Assembly (NCBI GenBank): GCA_028532855.1
Contig: JAQQAL010000014.1
Coordinates: 1-64,000, forward strand
Origin: Candidatus Thalassospirochaeta sargassi
Lineage (GTDB): Bacteria > Spirochaetota > Spirochaetia > UBA9216
DNA: 64,000 bases
Direction of reading: 5' to 3'
Under the pieces are notes generated by a model. It was not told where the DNA came from. It ran no database searches and saw only the letters and a list, made by a program, of their open reading frames with translations. The translations under genes were made by a program, and so were the position numbers. Shown here one piece after another: positions 9,342-18,714 of the stretch. Positions within the stretch are counted from its first letter, which is position 1. The number at the start of each line of letters is the position of its first letter.

Positions 9342-10973
9342 ATGAAAAGAACGCTCCTACTGTTGCTGCTCGTTACAGCAATGCCCTTCTTGCTTTTTGC
9401 AGGAACTAACACATCTTTAAGCCTCGATTCCGGGGCTTACATATATCAGATATTAGACTATGCTGAACTTAAAGGTATAATACCTAAAATAAAGCAGGAA
9501 AAGCCCTATGTTAACTCTCTGGTATACAGTAATCTGCAGCTCATTCTTGAACAGGATGACAAGCTTACTGACAGCGAGCTTAAGATAATAAACAATTACC
9601 TTGATAACAATGAAATAGACGGCGGGTTTGCCTTTTCAGCTGTTGCTGAATCTGATAATAACCTTCTGCTCTCAGACCTGTCGCATCCCCACAGTATAAA
9701 CGGGCTCGGCCTTCAGGTTGAGGGTGATGTCTTTGATTTTCTCTCTCTTAATGTAGTATTCTCAATGCTTTTAGACCGTACAAACGAGGAAGCCTTTATT
9801 CCCTATAGTTTTTATAAAACCTGGGATCACCATCACATGGATCCTGAAACAAGGGTAGACAGCTCAACAGAAGAGTTTGCAATAAGCAATCGAAGCAGTG
9901 AAGAACTTGCGGCGGCTACTGAAGATGGTTCTGCATATGTGCGAATTGGGCGTTTTAACCGCAACTGGGGCCCAGGCGAGCATTCACTGCTTCTCTCCGA
10001 TACCGCGCGTCCCTTTATAGGTCTTGAAAGCGGTTTCCCATTAAGTGATCTGGCATACATCACTACTGTAACCGGTTCCCTCGGTTCAACGGTGGGGGCC
10101 GACACCTCCGAAGAGCAGAAGATGCTCTCAGCTCATCGATTAACAATCTACCCTGCAGACTGGCTCTCATTTGCTTTCTATGAGTCGGTAGTATTCGGCA
10201 AGAGGTTTGAGCTTGCATACATATCACCAATAAGCATATACATGGTCAGTCAGATGGGTACTGCAGGCGACCGTGACAACAGCACTATGGGGCTGGAGTT
10301 TGAGCTAAACCCGGTAAACTGGTTTAATGTCTATGGTGAGTTTTTCGTTGATGAGATAGAGCATGACAAGTTTGACCAGCTCTTTACCTATGTTAAAAAC
10401 ATCTTTGCTTATAAGGCAGGTGTAGAGGCCCCTGTTCCGGTTCTGCCCTTCGCTGTTGCCCGCTTTCAGTACACAAAGCTTGAGCCCTATGTATATACCC
10501 ATTATGCCGAAAGTCGTTACTATTTTGCGTACAATCAGGAAATAAACATCAATTACACAAACGACGGTGCCTGCATAGGCTACCCGCTGCAGCCCAACTC
10601 TGATCAGTTTCTTGTAAACTTTTCTTTCATTCCCGCCGCGGGCTTTGAGGTTGATGTAGATATTTCATATATCCGGCACGGGGATAATCCTGATGCGGAA
10701 GATGACGAATATCTTATAATGGGTGATATAGATGAAGACCTTGATTATTCCAATGTTGATGAATATCCCGAAAAAGACTTCTTAAACGACGGCATCTATG
10801 AGAAGATTCTAAGCTTTGCTGCCGATGTTTCTTATACTTTTAAGAAGGTTCCTGTCTCACTTAACCTCGGTTACGGGTTTGCGTGGTCAAGGAACTATAA
10901 CAACATTGAAGGTAATACAAACTTCAAGAATATAATAACCATCGGCGGCAGCTATAAGCAGCAGCTGTGGTAA
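9342..10973 (+). CDS. capsule assembly Wzi-like outer-membrane beta-barrel protein
   Basis: Signal peptide MKRTLLLLLLVTAMPFLLFA; repeated amphipathic beta-strand pattern; RFNRNWGPGEHSLLLSDTARPF. Confidence 0.65.
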   Translation: MKRTLLLLLLVTAMPFLLFAGTNTSLSLDSGAYIYQILDYAELKGIIPKIKQEKPYVNSLVYSNLQLILEQDDKLTDSELKIINNYLDNNEIDGGFAFSAVAESDNNLLLSDLSHPHSINGLGLQVEGDVFDFLSLNVVFSMLLDRTNEEAFIPYSFYKTWDHHHMDPETRVDSSTEEFAISNRSSEELAAATEDGSAYVRIGRFNRNWGPGEHSLLLSDTARPFIGLESGFPLSDLAYITTVTGSLGSTVGADTSEEQKMLSAHRLTIYPADWLSFAFYESVVFGKRFELAYISPISIYMVSQMGTAGDRDNSTMGLEFELNPVNWFNVYGEFFVDEIEHDKFDQLFTYVKNIFAYKAGVEAPVPVLPFAVARFQYTKLEPYVYTHYAESRYYFAYNQEININYTNDGACIGYPLQPNSDQFLVNFSFIPAAGFEVDVDISYIRHGDNPDAEDDEYLIMGDIDEDLDYSNVDEYPEKDFLNDGIYEKILSFAADVSYTFKKVPVSLNLGYGFAWSRNYNNIEGNTNFKNIITIGGSYKQQLW

Positions 10974-12452
10974 TTACTGTACAAGATTAATTACTGAAAT
11001 AACAACGGCTGAAATTGATGCTACTGCTGATATTAATGAGCTGTATTCATCCAGAACATATGTGAAATTGTTTGTTTCAGCTGTGATCGAATCTTCCTGT
11101 TCAATCTTTTCTTCAACACCCTTTCTTTTATTGTTTTTATCGGTAATTGATACAACCCCTCTGCTATTTTTAAATACATCAAATCCTCCCGCAAGATTAA
11201 TGTAATAATCATAACTCTTGTCAGGAACGTACGGGTATCTTCCTGGTTTTACAACCGCACCGTTAACTGTAACAAAAAGCTGTTTAAATGGAATAATCAG
11301 TCTGTCTTTCGAATGAAGTTCAATGTCATTTTCCAGTTTATACTCATATAAAATTTCAGCAATATTAATGCGGATGTTTTTATTTTCCTCTGCTGAATAA
11401 TAATAACTGTTTTCAAGGTCGGAAGATACGGTTAATAGTTCTTCGTTTTGCAGTAGCAGTGTTGAAAGCTTTGTTCCTGGGTTAAATTTTAACGCAATAG
11501 TGTTTGAAGAAGAAAGTTCCGTGTCGTCAAGTATATCCACAGCACCCTCTATGAAAAAAACCGGTATAAATATTTCTTTTGATCTTACAATCAGGTTGTC
11601 AAGATTGTTCAATTCAAAATTAAGGTTTTTTTCATAATTAAGATAGACCGACTCACTGCCAGATTCTGTACTGTTTGATATGGTTCTATGCAGAACCAGC
11701 TGGTCCGTGTAGGCCTCTTCTGTGAAATTATTTGCATAATATTCAACTAAATCTTCAAGAGTGTCTTCTTCTCTTAACTGATATTTTCCTCCCCGTTTAA
11801 CCTCACCGCTGATTGTTACCTGTCTGTCGAGTTGTGTAAACCTGATAACAGAACCCGGTTTAACAAAAGGGTTCTGCGTGAAATCACCGTCGTACCAGGC
11901 TTTATACAAATCGTAATTAGCACTACTGCCGTCCATGTGAGTAACATAAATATCTCTCTCTGACGTATAGGCTGTTTTGTTTTCCTCTAATATGTCTGCA
12001 AGCCGGGTAAGTCCCCAGGCCTTTACCATTCGGGCTTTATCAATTTCACCGGTAAGTAGAACCTCAAAAACTCCAGTGCTTATTATTGTTACATCAGGGT
12101 AGCTGTCGGGATAGGCTCTACTTATCTTGTTTCTTATGCGTTCCCGCAGCTCTGTAAAGGTGTTTTTCTCTCCACTGATGCCGCCGAAAAAGCCGAGATT
12201 AATGGAATAATCGCTTGTCACCATACAGTTGAACTGAACGGCTTCCCCTGCTTGAATATAGCTTACTTGATAGACATCTCCCGGTGTTACCGGATAGGCG
12301 CTGTTTGTCATTGCAAGTAACGCCCGTTGATCAATTTCCTTTACTTCAACTGCTTTATTCTCAACCTGTTTGGTATCGGTTTCCTGGGCTGTTAAAGGTA
12401 TGGTAATAAGGCTTATTATTGCTATTATAAGAAGATATCTTTTCATTTTCAT
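10974..12452 (-). CDS. SLBB-domain polysaccharide export protein
   Basis: Signal peptide MKMKRYLLIIAIISLITIPLTAQ; VTPGDVYQVSYIQAG, VTISGEVKRGGKYQLREEDTLEDLV, VTVNGAVVKPGRYPYVPDKSYDYYINLAGG. ORF track start (12698) trimmed to the signal peptide. Confidence 0.85.
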   Translation of the reverse strand: MKMKRYLLIIAIISLITIPLTAQETDTKQVENKAVEVKEIDQRALLAMTNSAYPVTPGDVYQVSYIQAGEAVQFNCMVTSDYSINLGFFGGISGEKNTFTELRERIRNKISRAYPDSYPDVTIISTGVFEVLLTGEIDKARMVKAWGLTRLADILEENKTAYTSERDIYVTHMDGSSANYDLYKAWYDGDFTQNPFVKPGSVIRFTQLDRQVTISGEVKRGGKYQLREEDTLEDLVEYYANNFTEEAYTDQLVLHRTISNSTESGSESVYLNYEKNLNFELNNLDNLIVRSKEIFIPVFFIEGAVDILDDTELSSSNTIALKFNPGTKLSTLLLQNEELLTVSSDLENSYYYSAEENKNIRINIAEILYEYKLENDIELHSKDRLIIPFKQLFVTVNGAVVKPGRYPYVPDKSYDYYINLAGGFDVFKNSRGVVSITDKNNKRKGVEEKIEQEDSITAETNNFTYVLDEYSSLISAVASISAVVISVINLVQ

Positions 12453-12488
12453 GATAGTAAGTATATATTTTCTGAGAATATAATCAAG

Positions 12489-12511
12489 TTTCTGAATGTA
12501 AAATTCAGAAA
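12489..12511. promoter_or_regulatory. perfect 9-bp inverted repeat between divergent genes (candidate operator)
   Basis: TTTCTGAAT-GTAAA-ATTCAGAAA. Confidence 0.45.
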
Positions 12512-12543
12512 TATAGGTTATTATTAAAAGTAGAGGATATGGT

Positions 12544-13701
12544 ATGAAAAGTTTTAGGCGACCGGTAAGTATTCTTGTTTTTTCTATTATCATGCTTCTT
12601 GCTCCGATACTCACTGTACTTGCCAATGCTGTAATTAACATTCTGCCGCTATGGGGGCCCGGGAATATTTTTTCCAGGATGCTCTGGTCGGATATCATTA
12701 TTCTGTTAGTTTATCCGATTGCTGCAGTATCGATTTATTCCGTTACAAAGGCGGGCTGGTGGGTGTTTATTGCTTCAGCGGCCGGAATCTTTGTATATAA
12801 TATTGCGGCATATGTAAACAATCCGATGATCTCAATTATTGGCGTGATCATGTTCAATCTGCTGCTGTTCTTTTCTGCGGGGTTCTTTTTCAGAAAACAT
12901 ACTATTGCGCCTTATTTCAACCCAAGGCTCAGGTGGTGGGAGCAGGCCTGCCGTTATGATATAGATTTGGGCGTCGCGCTTGAGTACAGTGATTCCTATG
13001 AACTCGGATATCTTGAAGATATCTCAATGGGCGGATGTTTTATCCGCATTTCAGAGAAGGTTGAGGTCGGTGTTATATACCCGCTGACCCTGTCGCTGGG
13101 AACTGAAATGTCCGTTTCGGTACGTGGCAGAATTATGCGGACAGTAACCGATGACTGTAGTCTTCCCGGATACGGTGTGATGTTTTCCAGCCTTACCGAA
13201 ACTGAAAAATCCGGGCTGTCAAAGATGATGGCCGGTTTGTATAAACTTGGGATCGGTGAAGCTCCAGGAGCCGGAGTTGGTTCCGAGCAGCGTGAATTTG
13301 ATAGATATTCGGTAAACATCAGTATCTCTTTCAGATACGAAGGCGAGATTCTTCCTGCGCGGCTGATTAATCTTTCAAGTACCGGCGCCTGCCTTGAGAC
13401 CATGATGGATATGGAAATGGGAGAGTTCTGCGGGTTTTACTGCACCCTTGGATATAATTCGGCTGATGTTGATGGTGTTATCAAGTGGAAAAAGAAGCTT
13501 GAGCATCATAAACACTACGGAATTGCATTCATCAATCAGTCAAAGAAGCAGAGAGCCGATATTTCACAGATACTGGGCACAATTAAAGCACTCGGAGGCA
13601 GAGAGCGTAGCAGGGATAAAGAGGAATATGAGAAGCTGATTGAGCGGACTCTTCCGTTAACACCCTACCGAATGTTTCACCGATCTGGTCAGGATCAGTA
13701 A
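12544..13701 (+). CDS. membrane protein with two PilZ-like domains
   Basis: N-terminal TM segments; first domain ...GYLEDISMGGCFIRI..., second REFDR...LINLSSTGACLE... (RxxxR and D/NxSxxG). Confidence 0.8.
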   Translation: MKSFRRPVSILVFSIIMLLAPILTVLANAVINILPLWGPGNIFSRMLWSDIIILLVYPIAAVSIYSVTKAGWWVFIASAAGIFVYNIAAYVNNPMISIIGVIMFNLLLFFSAGFFFRKHTIAPYFNPRLRWWEQACRYDIDLGVALEYSDSYELGYLEDISMGGCFIRISEKVEVGVIYPLTLSLGTEMSVSVRGRIMRTVTDDCSLPGYGVMFSSLTETEKSGLSKMMAGLYKLGIGEAPGAGVGSEQREFDRYSVNISISFRYEGEILPARLINLSSTGACLETMMDMEMGEFCGFYCTLGYNSADVDGVIKWKKKLEHHKHYGIAFINQSKKQRADISQILGTIKALGGRERSRDKEEYEKLIERTLPLTPYRMFHRSGQDQ

Positions 13702-14594
13702 AGCATCTTCTTGAGTATTCCGTCGTTTCGTCGCCATTTGGGGTTTACTTTAACCCGGAGATCAAGATGTACATTATATGGAAATATTCCGTTCAGTTCC
13801 TTCTGGGCTTCTGAGCGGATTTTTTTTATGTTTTCACCGCCGCGGCCAACAAGAATCCCCTTCTGGCTGTCGCGTTCCGCAACTAGGAAGGCTCTGACCC
13901 AGAGTTTTTTTATTTCCCCGGATTCTTTATACTTCATTTCCATGTCGGCAATCTCTACATAGATTGAATGCGGCAGTTCCTGTCTGGAAAGGTTGATAGC
14001 TTTTTCCCGGACAATTTCCATGACACGGAACTCCGGCTGCTGATCGGTGTAGTAGTCTTCCGGGTACATGGGGTCGCCTTCGGGCGCAATTTCAAACAGC
14101 CGTTTAAGAATAGTATCAAGCCCCTTTCCTGTTACCGCTGATACGGGGAAAACAGAGCCTGAATCCATAATTTCCGCAGCACCTTCCTTTATAAACTCGG
14201 CTGCAGCTGCTGGATTGCTTTCATGCAAGTCGGTTTTGTTCATTAAAATGAGGGTCTTACTGTAGTGGGGTTTAAGAAGTTCAAGTATTTCTCCCTCTTC
14301 TTTGCCCGGCGGCCGTGTTGTGTCTATCATATACAGGATAATATCTGATTCTTCGAGGGCCGAGCCTGCAAGATCTTTCAGGTAGACATTGAATTTCTTT
14401 TCCGAGTTGTGGTATCCCGGGGTATCAATGAAGATCAGCTGACCCTCATCTCTGGTTATTATGCCCCTGATCTTGTTTCTTGTGGTTTGAGGCACCGGTG
14501 AAACGATTGACACTTTCTCACCGCAGATTGTATTCAGGAATGTGGATTTTCCGGCTGACGGCCGTCCGATTATCGATATAAAAGCTGACTTCAT
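13695..14594 (-). CDS. era: GTPase Era
   Basis: GRPSAGKSTFLN, DTPGYH, NKTD, C-terminal KH region ILVGRGGENIKKIRSEAQKEL. Confidence 0.95.
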   Translation of the reverse strand: MKSAFISIIGRPSAGKSTFLNTICGEKVSIVSPVPQTTRNKIRGIITRDEGQLIFIDTPGYHNSEKKFNVYLKDLAGSALEESDIILYMIDTTRPPGKEEGEILELLKPHYSKTLILMNKTDLHESNPAAAAEFIKEGAAEIMDSGSVFPVSAVTGKGLDTILKRLFEIAPEGDPMYPEDYYTDQQPEFRVMEIVREKAINLSRQELPHSIYVEIADMEMKYKESGEIKKLWVRAFLVAERDSQKGILVGRGGENIKKIRSEAQKELNGIFPYNVHLDLRVKVNPKWRRNDGILKKMLY

Positions 14595-14671
14595 TTACTT
14601 ATTGTAGTAAATTATGTATATTTGACAATAGTAAAATCAATATGATTTGGAAATTCAGGAGATTTTAATCA

Positions 14672-15253
14672 ATGAGTGATAAAGAAAAAGAGAAAGGCAA
14701 AGATCCCGAACAGGAAGCTGCCGCAGAAAGAATGCTGAAAACAAGGACTATTCTACTTTCAGGTGAAGTTAATAAAGAGCTTGCCGAGAAGGTTGTGAAG
14801 CAGCTGCTGCTTCTGGAGGCGGATTCTGATGAGCCTATCAAGGTTTTTATTGATTCCCCGGGCGGAGATGTAGATGCCGGTTTTGCCATTTTTGATATGA
14901 TAAGATTCGTAAAACCGGAAGTATATACAGTGGGTATGGGTCTTGTAGCAAGTGCCGGTGCGCTTATTCTGCTTGCAGCCCCCAAAGAGAGACGAATTGG
15001 TTTACCCAATTCGCATTACCTTATTCATCAGCCTCTTTCCGGCATGCGCGGTGTCGCAACCGAGATAGAGATTCATGCGAAAGAGCTGGAAAAAACCAGG
15101 GTGAAGCTTAATAATCTTATTGCCGAAGAAACCGGACAGACCCTTGAGCGTGTTGAAAAAGACACCGACCGTGATTACTGGATGAACGCTGAAGAAGCAA
15201 CCGAATACGGTCTTCTTTCAAAGATAATTACCGGGAGAAGTGAACTGGCATAG
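14672..15253 (+). CDS. clpP: ClpP-family ATP-dependent protease proteolytic subunit
   Basis: IDSPGGDVDAGFAIFD, GLVASAGALILLAA (Ser), HYLIHQPLSG (His), DTDRDYWMNAEEA. Confidence 0.9.
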   Translation: MSDKEKEKGKDPEQEAAAERMLKTRTILLSGEVNKELAEKVVKQLLLLEADSDEPIKVFIDSPGGDVDAGFAIFDMIRFVKPEVYTVGMGLVASAGALILLAAPKERRIGLPNSHYLIHQPLSGMRGVATEIEIHAKELEKTRVKLNNLIAEETGQTLERVEKDTDRDYWMNAEEATEYGLLSKIITGRSELA

Positions 15254-15273
15254 GCTGTTCCGCTAAAGAAATG

Positions 15274-15316
15274 AAAGCCGCAAAGCAGGGCTGTTCCCGC
15301 TATGCGGCTTTTTTTA
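15274..15316 (+). terminator. rho-independent terminator after clpP
   Basis: AAAGCCGCA...TGCGGCTT followed by T-run. Confidence 0.8.
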
Positions 15317-15370
15317 TTCTTGATTATCAATTTTTAAAGCAGTAAAAAAAATTCCGGTTATATAAATAGT

Positions 15371-16354
15371 ATGAGACGGATACTGATTATAATAATTATT
15401 TCAGCGACTCTGGTCTCCGGATGCGGCAGCGGAGAAACCGACGGTCATTTGATAATTATGTCATGGAATGTTCAGAACCTGTTTGACGATGTTGACAACG
15501 GAACCGAATATCGTGAATTTGATCCGGGGCAGGGGGTGTGGAATTACGACAGGTTTCACCGGAAGGCCCTGGCGCTTGCCGACGTAATCACCGCGGCAGT
15601 TCCGGGTGGTCCTGATATTGTGATTCTGCAGGAGGTCGAGAATGAGAATGCCCTGACTCATCTTAATGAGTACTGCCTTAAGTCATCCGGCTATCAGCAC
15701 AGCATCTTTTTCCCTACTGAAAATTCAGCTGTGGGAACTGCCGTACTGAGCAGGTGCGTGATCAATTCAGCCAATTCACATGCTGTGAACGCCAGCGGGA
15801 TTGTAAAAGGTCGCAATATTTCGGTTGTTCAGCTCAGTCTCCCTGAAAGCGGCGAAGAGCTGAGCATATTTATCAATCACTGGAAATCGAAGCTCGGCGG
15901 GGCGGAGGAGACTGAGCCTTACCGCATTGCTGCTGCCGAACTTCTGGCTGGACTAATGGCTGAAGAGTCGGGTGATTCGGGTTTTGTACTTGCCGCCGGT
16001 GATTTCAATGAATCGCACAATGAATCCTTAAGAGTAGATGGCGCATACCCTACAGCATTGGCAGATGGATTCCTTTGTGCTGAGGGAGCTCCTGAATTAT
16101 ATAACCCCTGGACTGATGCAGGTGTGCCGGGCAGCTACTACTATGACGGAACTTGGCAAACAATAGACCAGTTTTTCCTGTCGTTTGATTTTTTTGAAGG
16201 CGGTGGCTGGGAGTATGATGGGTTTGAAACAGCAGTTCTGGGGTTTAACTCAACAGACGGAGGCTTTCCGCTGGGGTGGCAGTCGTCATCTGGAACCGGC
16301 TGCTCTGATCATTTCCCGATTCTGCTTAAACTGAAACTTTCAGAGCAGCTTTGA
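15371..16354 (+). CDS. endonuclease/exonuclease/phosphatase family lipoprotein
   Basis: Lipobox LVSGC; MSWNVQNLFDD, VILQEVEN, LAAGDFNE, CSDHFPILLKL. Confidence 0.85.
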   Translation: MRRILIIIIISATLVSGCGSGETDGHLIIMSWNVQNLFDDVDNGTEYREFDPGQGVWNYDRFHRKALALADVITAAVPGGPDIVILQEVENENALTHLNEYCLKSSGYQHSIFFPTENSAVGTAVLSRCVINSANSHAVNASGIVKGRNISVVQLSLPESGEELSIFINHWKSKLGGAEETEPYRIAAAELLAGLMAEESGDSGFVLAAGDFNESHNESLRVDGAYPTALADGFLCAEGAPELYNPWTDAGVPGSYYYDGTWQTIDQFFLSFDFFEGGGWEYDGFETAVLGFNSTDGGFPLGWQSSSGTGCSDHFPILLKLKLSEQL

Positions 16355-16360
16355 CAGCTA

Positions 16361-17023
16361 TTATTCCGCCTTTTCCGGTTCCATCTCATTAGCTACATTG
16401 ACCTGATAGAACAGGTGTTCAAGCTCAAGGCAGATGTTTATATTATGAATGGTGCAGGGTTGTTCTTCGTTGTCTATTTCACCACGGTTATTTATGCGCA
16501 GTTCAATGGTTGCAAAATTAAGAACGCCCCTGATGCCGGACTCTATCATCATATCCAGTGTGGCGGCGGCTTCACTGTCCGGGACGGCTATAATACCCAC
16601 CTTTGTACCGTTTTTCTCGACAAAGTCCTTCATTTCTTTAATATGGTAGATGGGTACTCCTGATGTTTTTGAGACATTCTCGGGGGAAACGTCGAAACCG
16701 GCAATTATCTTTATGCCCTCGTTGCGAAACTCCTCATACTGCATCAGCGCAGTTCCTATGCGCCCACAGCCGACAACTATTACCTCCTGGGGTTTGTCAC
16801 GGCCAAGAACAATATCGAGTTTCTCAATCAACATATCGATATCATACCCTCCCCGCTTATTCCCTGAAAGGCTCAGTACCGAAAAGTCTTTTCTGACCAG
16901 AGACGGGGCAACGCCTATAGCGTCGCCGAGGTTATTGGAGAAAACGCGTTCGAGTCCCAGCGCTTTCAGTTTGAACAGTAGTCTTTTGTATTTTGATAGT
17001 CTGAGTATTAGTTCTTTATTCAT
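16361..17023 (-). CDS. rex: redox-sensing transcriptional repressor Rex
   Basis: Rex winged helix (LGDAIGVAPSLVRKDFSVL...KRGGYDI) and Rossmann VVGCGRIGTALMQY. Start placed at MNKELIL; the ORF track start (17056) lies inside the operator. Confidence 0.93.
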   Translation of the reverse strand: MNKELILRLSKYKRLLFKLKALGLERVFSNNLGDAIGVAPSLVRKDFSVLSLSGNKRGGYDIDMLIEKLDIVLGRDKPQEVIVVGCGRIGTALMQYEEFRNEGIKIIAGFDVSPENVSKTSGVPIYHIKEMKDFVEKNGTKVGIIAVPDSEAAATLDMMIESGIRGVLNFATIELRINNRGEIDNEEQPCTIHNINICLELEHLFYQVNVANEMEPEKAE

Positions 17024-17044
17024 TTGCTTGTTTTTCTCCGTTTG

Positions 17045-17062
17045 TTGTGAATTCATTCACAA
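17045..17062. promoter_or_regulatory. Rex operator
   Basis: TTGTGAATTCATTCACAA, an exact TTGTGAA-N4-TTCACAA match upstream of rex and the divergent hydrogenase operon. Confidence 0.85.
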
Positions 17063-17240
17063 TATAACAGGTATTATATAGTTTTATTTTACTATAAGCA
17101 ATATTTTTTTTAAAAAATAACTATTAAAAGTCAACAATCTATTAGTATTTTATTTATATGTATTGACATTTTACATAATCTAATTATCCTGATTGTCAAA
17201 GGTAAAAAATCCAAATTCACAGAATAAAAAAGGAGGGCAT

Positions 17241-17729
17241 ATGGCTGTTGAAACGGCTCCTCAAATAGAGTTTTCAAATGAACTTGTTGCATTTATCGAG
17301 GACTGGAAGACTAAACCCGGTAATCTGATAATGGTTCTTCACAGGGTACAGGAAGAATTCGGATACATTCCCCGTGAAGCCGCAATTAAAGTTTCTGAAA
17401 TGCTCGATACTCCGCTTGCCAAAATATACGGAGTAATCACTTTCTACCACTTTTTCAAACTTGACAAACCCGGAAAGTATAACATCCAGGTATGTATGGG
17501 AACTGCTTGCTACCTCAAGGGCGGCGAAGATCTGATTACAGAACTTGAAACCCTTTTAGGCATTGCGGTTAACGAGGTAACTGATGATGGTATGTTTTCG
17601 ATTGAATCCGTACGCTGTGTAGGCTGCTGCGGTCTCGCTCCGGTTATGATTGTAGACGGCGAAGTTTACGGTAAGGTAACAAAGGACGAGCTCCCGGAAG
17701 TTATCGCGAAATACAAAGAAAAGGGATAG
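17241..17729 (+). CDS. hydC: NADH-dependent [FeFe] hydrogenase, NuoE-like [2Fe-2S] subunit
   Basis: YGVITFYHFFKL, CMGTACYLKGG, CVGCCGLAPV; SD AAGGAGG before ATG 17241. Confidence 0.92.
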   Translation: MAVETAPQIEFSNELVAFIEDWKTKPGNLIMVLHRVQEEFGYIPREAAIKVSEMLDTPLAKIYGVITFYHFFKLDKPGKYNIQVCMGTACYLKGGEDLITELETLLGIAVNEVTDDGMFSIESVRCVGCCGLAPVMIVDGEVYGKVTKDELPEVIAKYKEKG

Positions 17730-17730
17730 T

Positions 17731-18297
17731 ATGCACGCAGCCGTCTGCGATTTTATTCTTGACTGTCTTCAGAATTCGATAGAGGCGGGGGCTTCAGAGA
17801 TTGGTTTACTGATTGATGAGAATCCGGAATTGATTTCTGTGAGAATTAGAGACAATGGAATCGGAATGACGGATGAAGAGCTGAAACGTGCTGTTGATCC
17901 TTTTTATACTGATGGATTGAAGCATAGCGGACGAAAGGTCGGTTTAGGTTTGCCTTTCATGATACAGGCAGTACAGCTGGCTGAAGGCGACTGGTCGCTG
18001 GACTCTGAGAAGGGTCGGGGCACTGAGCTATGTTTTTCATTTAAATCGGAGCATGTTGATACACCGCCTATGGGTGATATCAGCGGAATGCTTCTTCAGG
18101 CTTTTATGTTCGATGGAAATTTTGAACTTGAGTTTGAGCGCAGGCTTAGAAAGGGAAAGGCGAACGACAGCTATATACTGAAAAGATCAGAAATTGTTGG
18201 AGTTCTTGGAGATTTGAATGATGCTGATTCGCTGATTATGGCGAGGCAGTTTTTAAAGTCCCAGGAAGAAGATGTATCTTCTAATGAAGATGTATAG
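17731..18297 (+). CDS. HATPase (GHKL) domain protein in hydrogenase operon
   Basis: LQNSIEAGAS (N box), RDNGIGMT (G1), GLGLPF (G2). Confidence 0.87.
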   Translation: MHAAVCDFILDCLQNSIEAGASEIGLLIDENPELISVRIRDNGIGMTDEELKRAVDPFYTDGLKHSGRKVGLGLPFMIQAVQLAEGDWSLDSEKGRGTELCFSFKSEHVDTPPMGDISGMLLQAFMFDGNFELEFERRLRKGKANDSYILKRSEIVGVLGDLNDADSLIMARQFLKSQEEDVSSNEDV

Positions 18298-18307
18298 AAG
18301 GAGACAG

Positions 18308-18703
18308 ATGATGGCTAAAATGACTCTCGAAGACCTTAGAACGCTCAGAGAAAGCAAGAAAGGTGAGCTTGATAAAAGAGATACTGAAGGCAAAGATATC
18401 CATATTATCATCGGAATGGGTACCTGCGGTATTGCCGCTGGAGCGAAAGATTCGCTTGACGCATTTCTTGATGAGATTGAAAAACATAAAATTGATAATG
18501 TAACGGTAAAGCAGACCGGCTGTATGGGCCTGTGCTATGTTGAACCCACTGTAGAAGTGAAGGTTCCGGGTATGCCTGATACCATCTATGGAAATGTAGA
18601 TGCAAAGACTGCGCGTGATATCGTTAGCGAGCATATTGTAAACGGTAAACTTGTTGATAAACACATCTTTGACCGTCCGGCTAAAGATATTGTTAAGGAA
18701 TAA
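18308..18703 (+). CDS. hndB: hydrogenase-associated thioredoxin-like [2Fe-2S] ferredoxin subunit (HndB-like)
   Basis: MGTCGIAAGAKD...VKQTGCMGLCYVEPTVEV. Confidence 0.85.
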   Translation: MMAKMTLEDLRTLRESKKGELDKRDTEGKDIHIIIGMGTCGIAAGAKDSLDAFLDEIEKHKIDNVTVKQTGCMGLCYVEPTVEVKVPGMPDTIYGNVDAKTARDIVSEHIVNGKLVDKHIFDRPAKDIVKE

Positions 18704-18714
18704 CGGAGGTTAGT

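Noticed and set aside
9833-10502. Minus-strand ORFs inside the Wzi-like gene
   Set aside because: They overlap a clearly coding plus-strand gene and their translations lack recognisable domains
12453-12698. N-terminal extension of the SLBB ORF to 12698
   Set aside because: It runs antisense through the start of the PilZ gene and precedes a good signal peptide at 12452
16415-17081. Plus-strand ORFs opposite rex
   Set aside because: Shadow ORFs antisense to a well-supported rex gene
17193-17240. Upstream TTG start for the NuoE-like subunit
   Set aside because: ATG 17241 has a strong SD and matches family length
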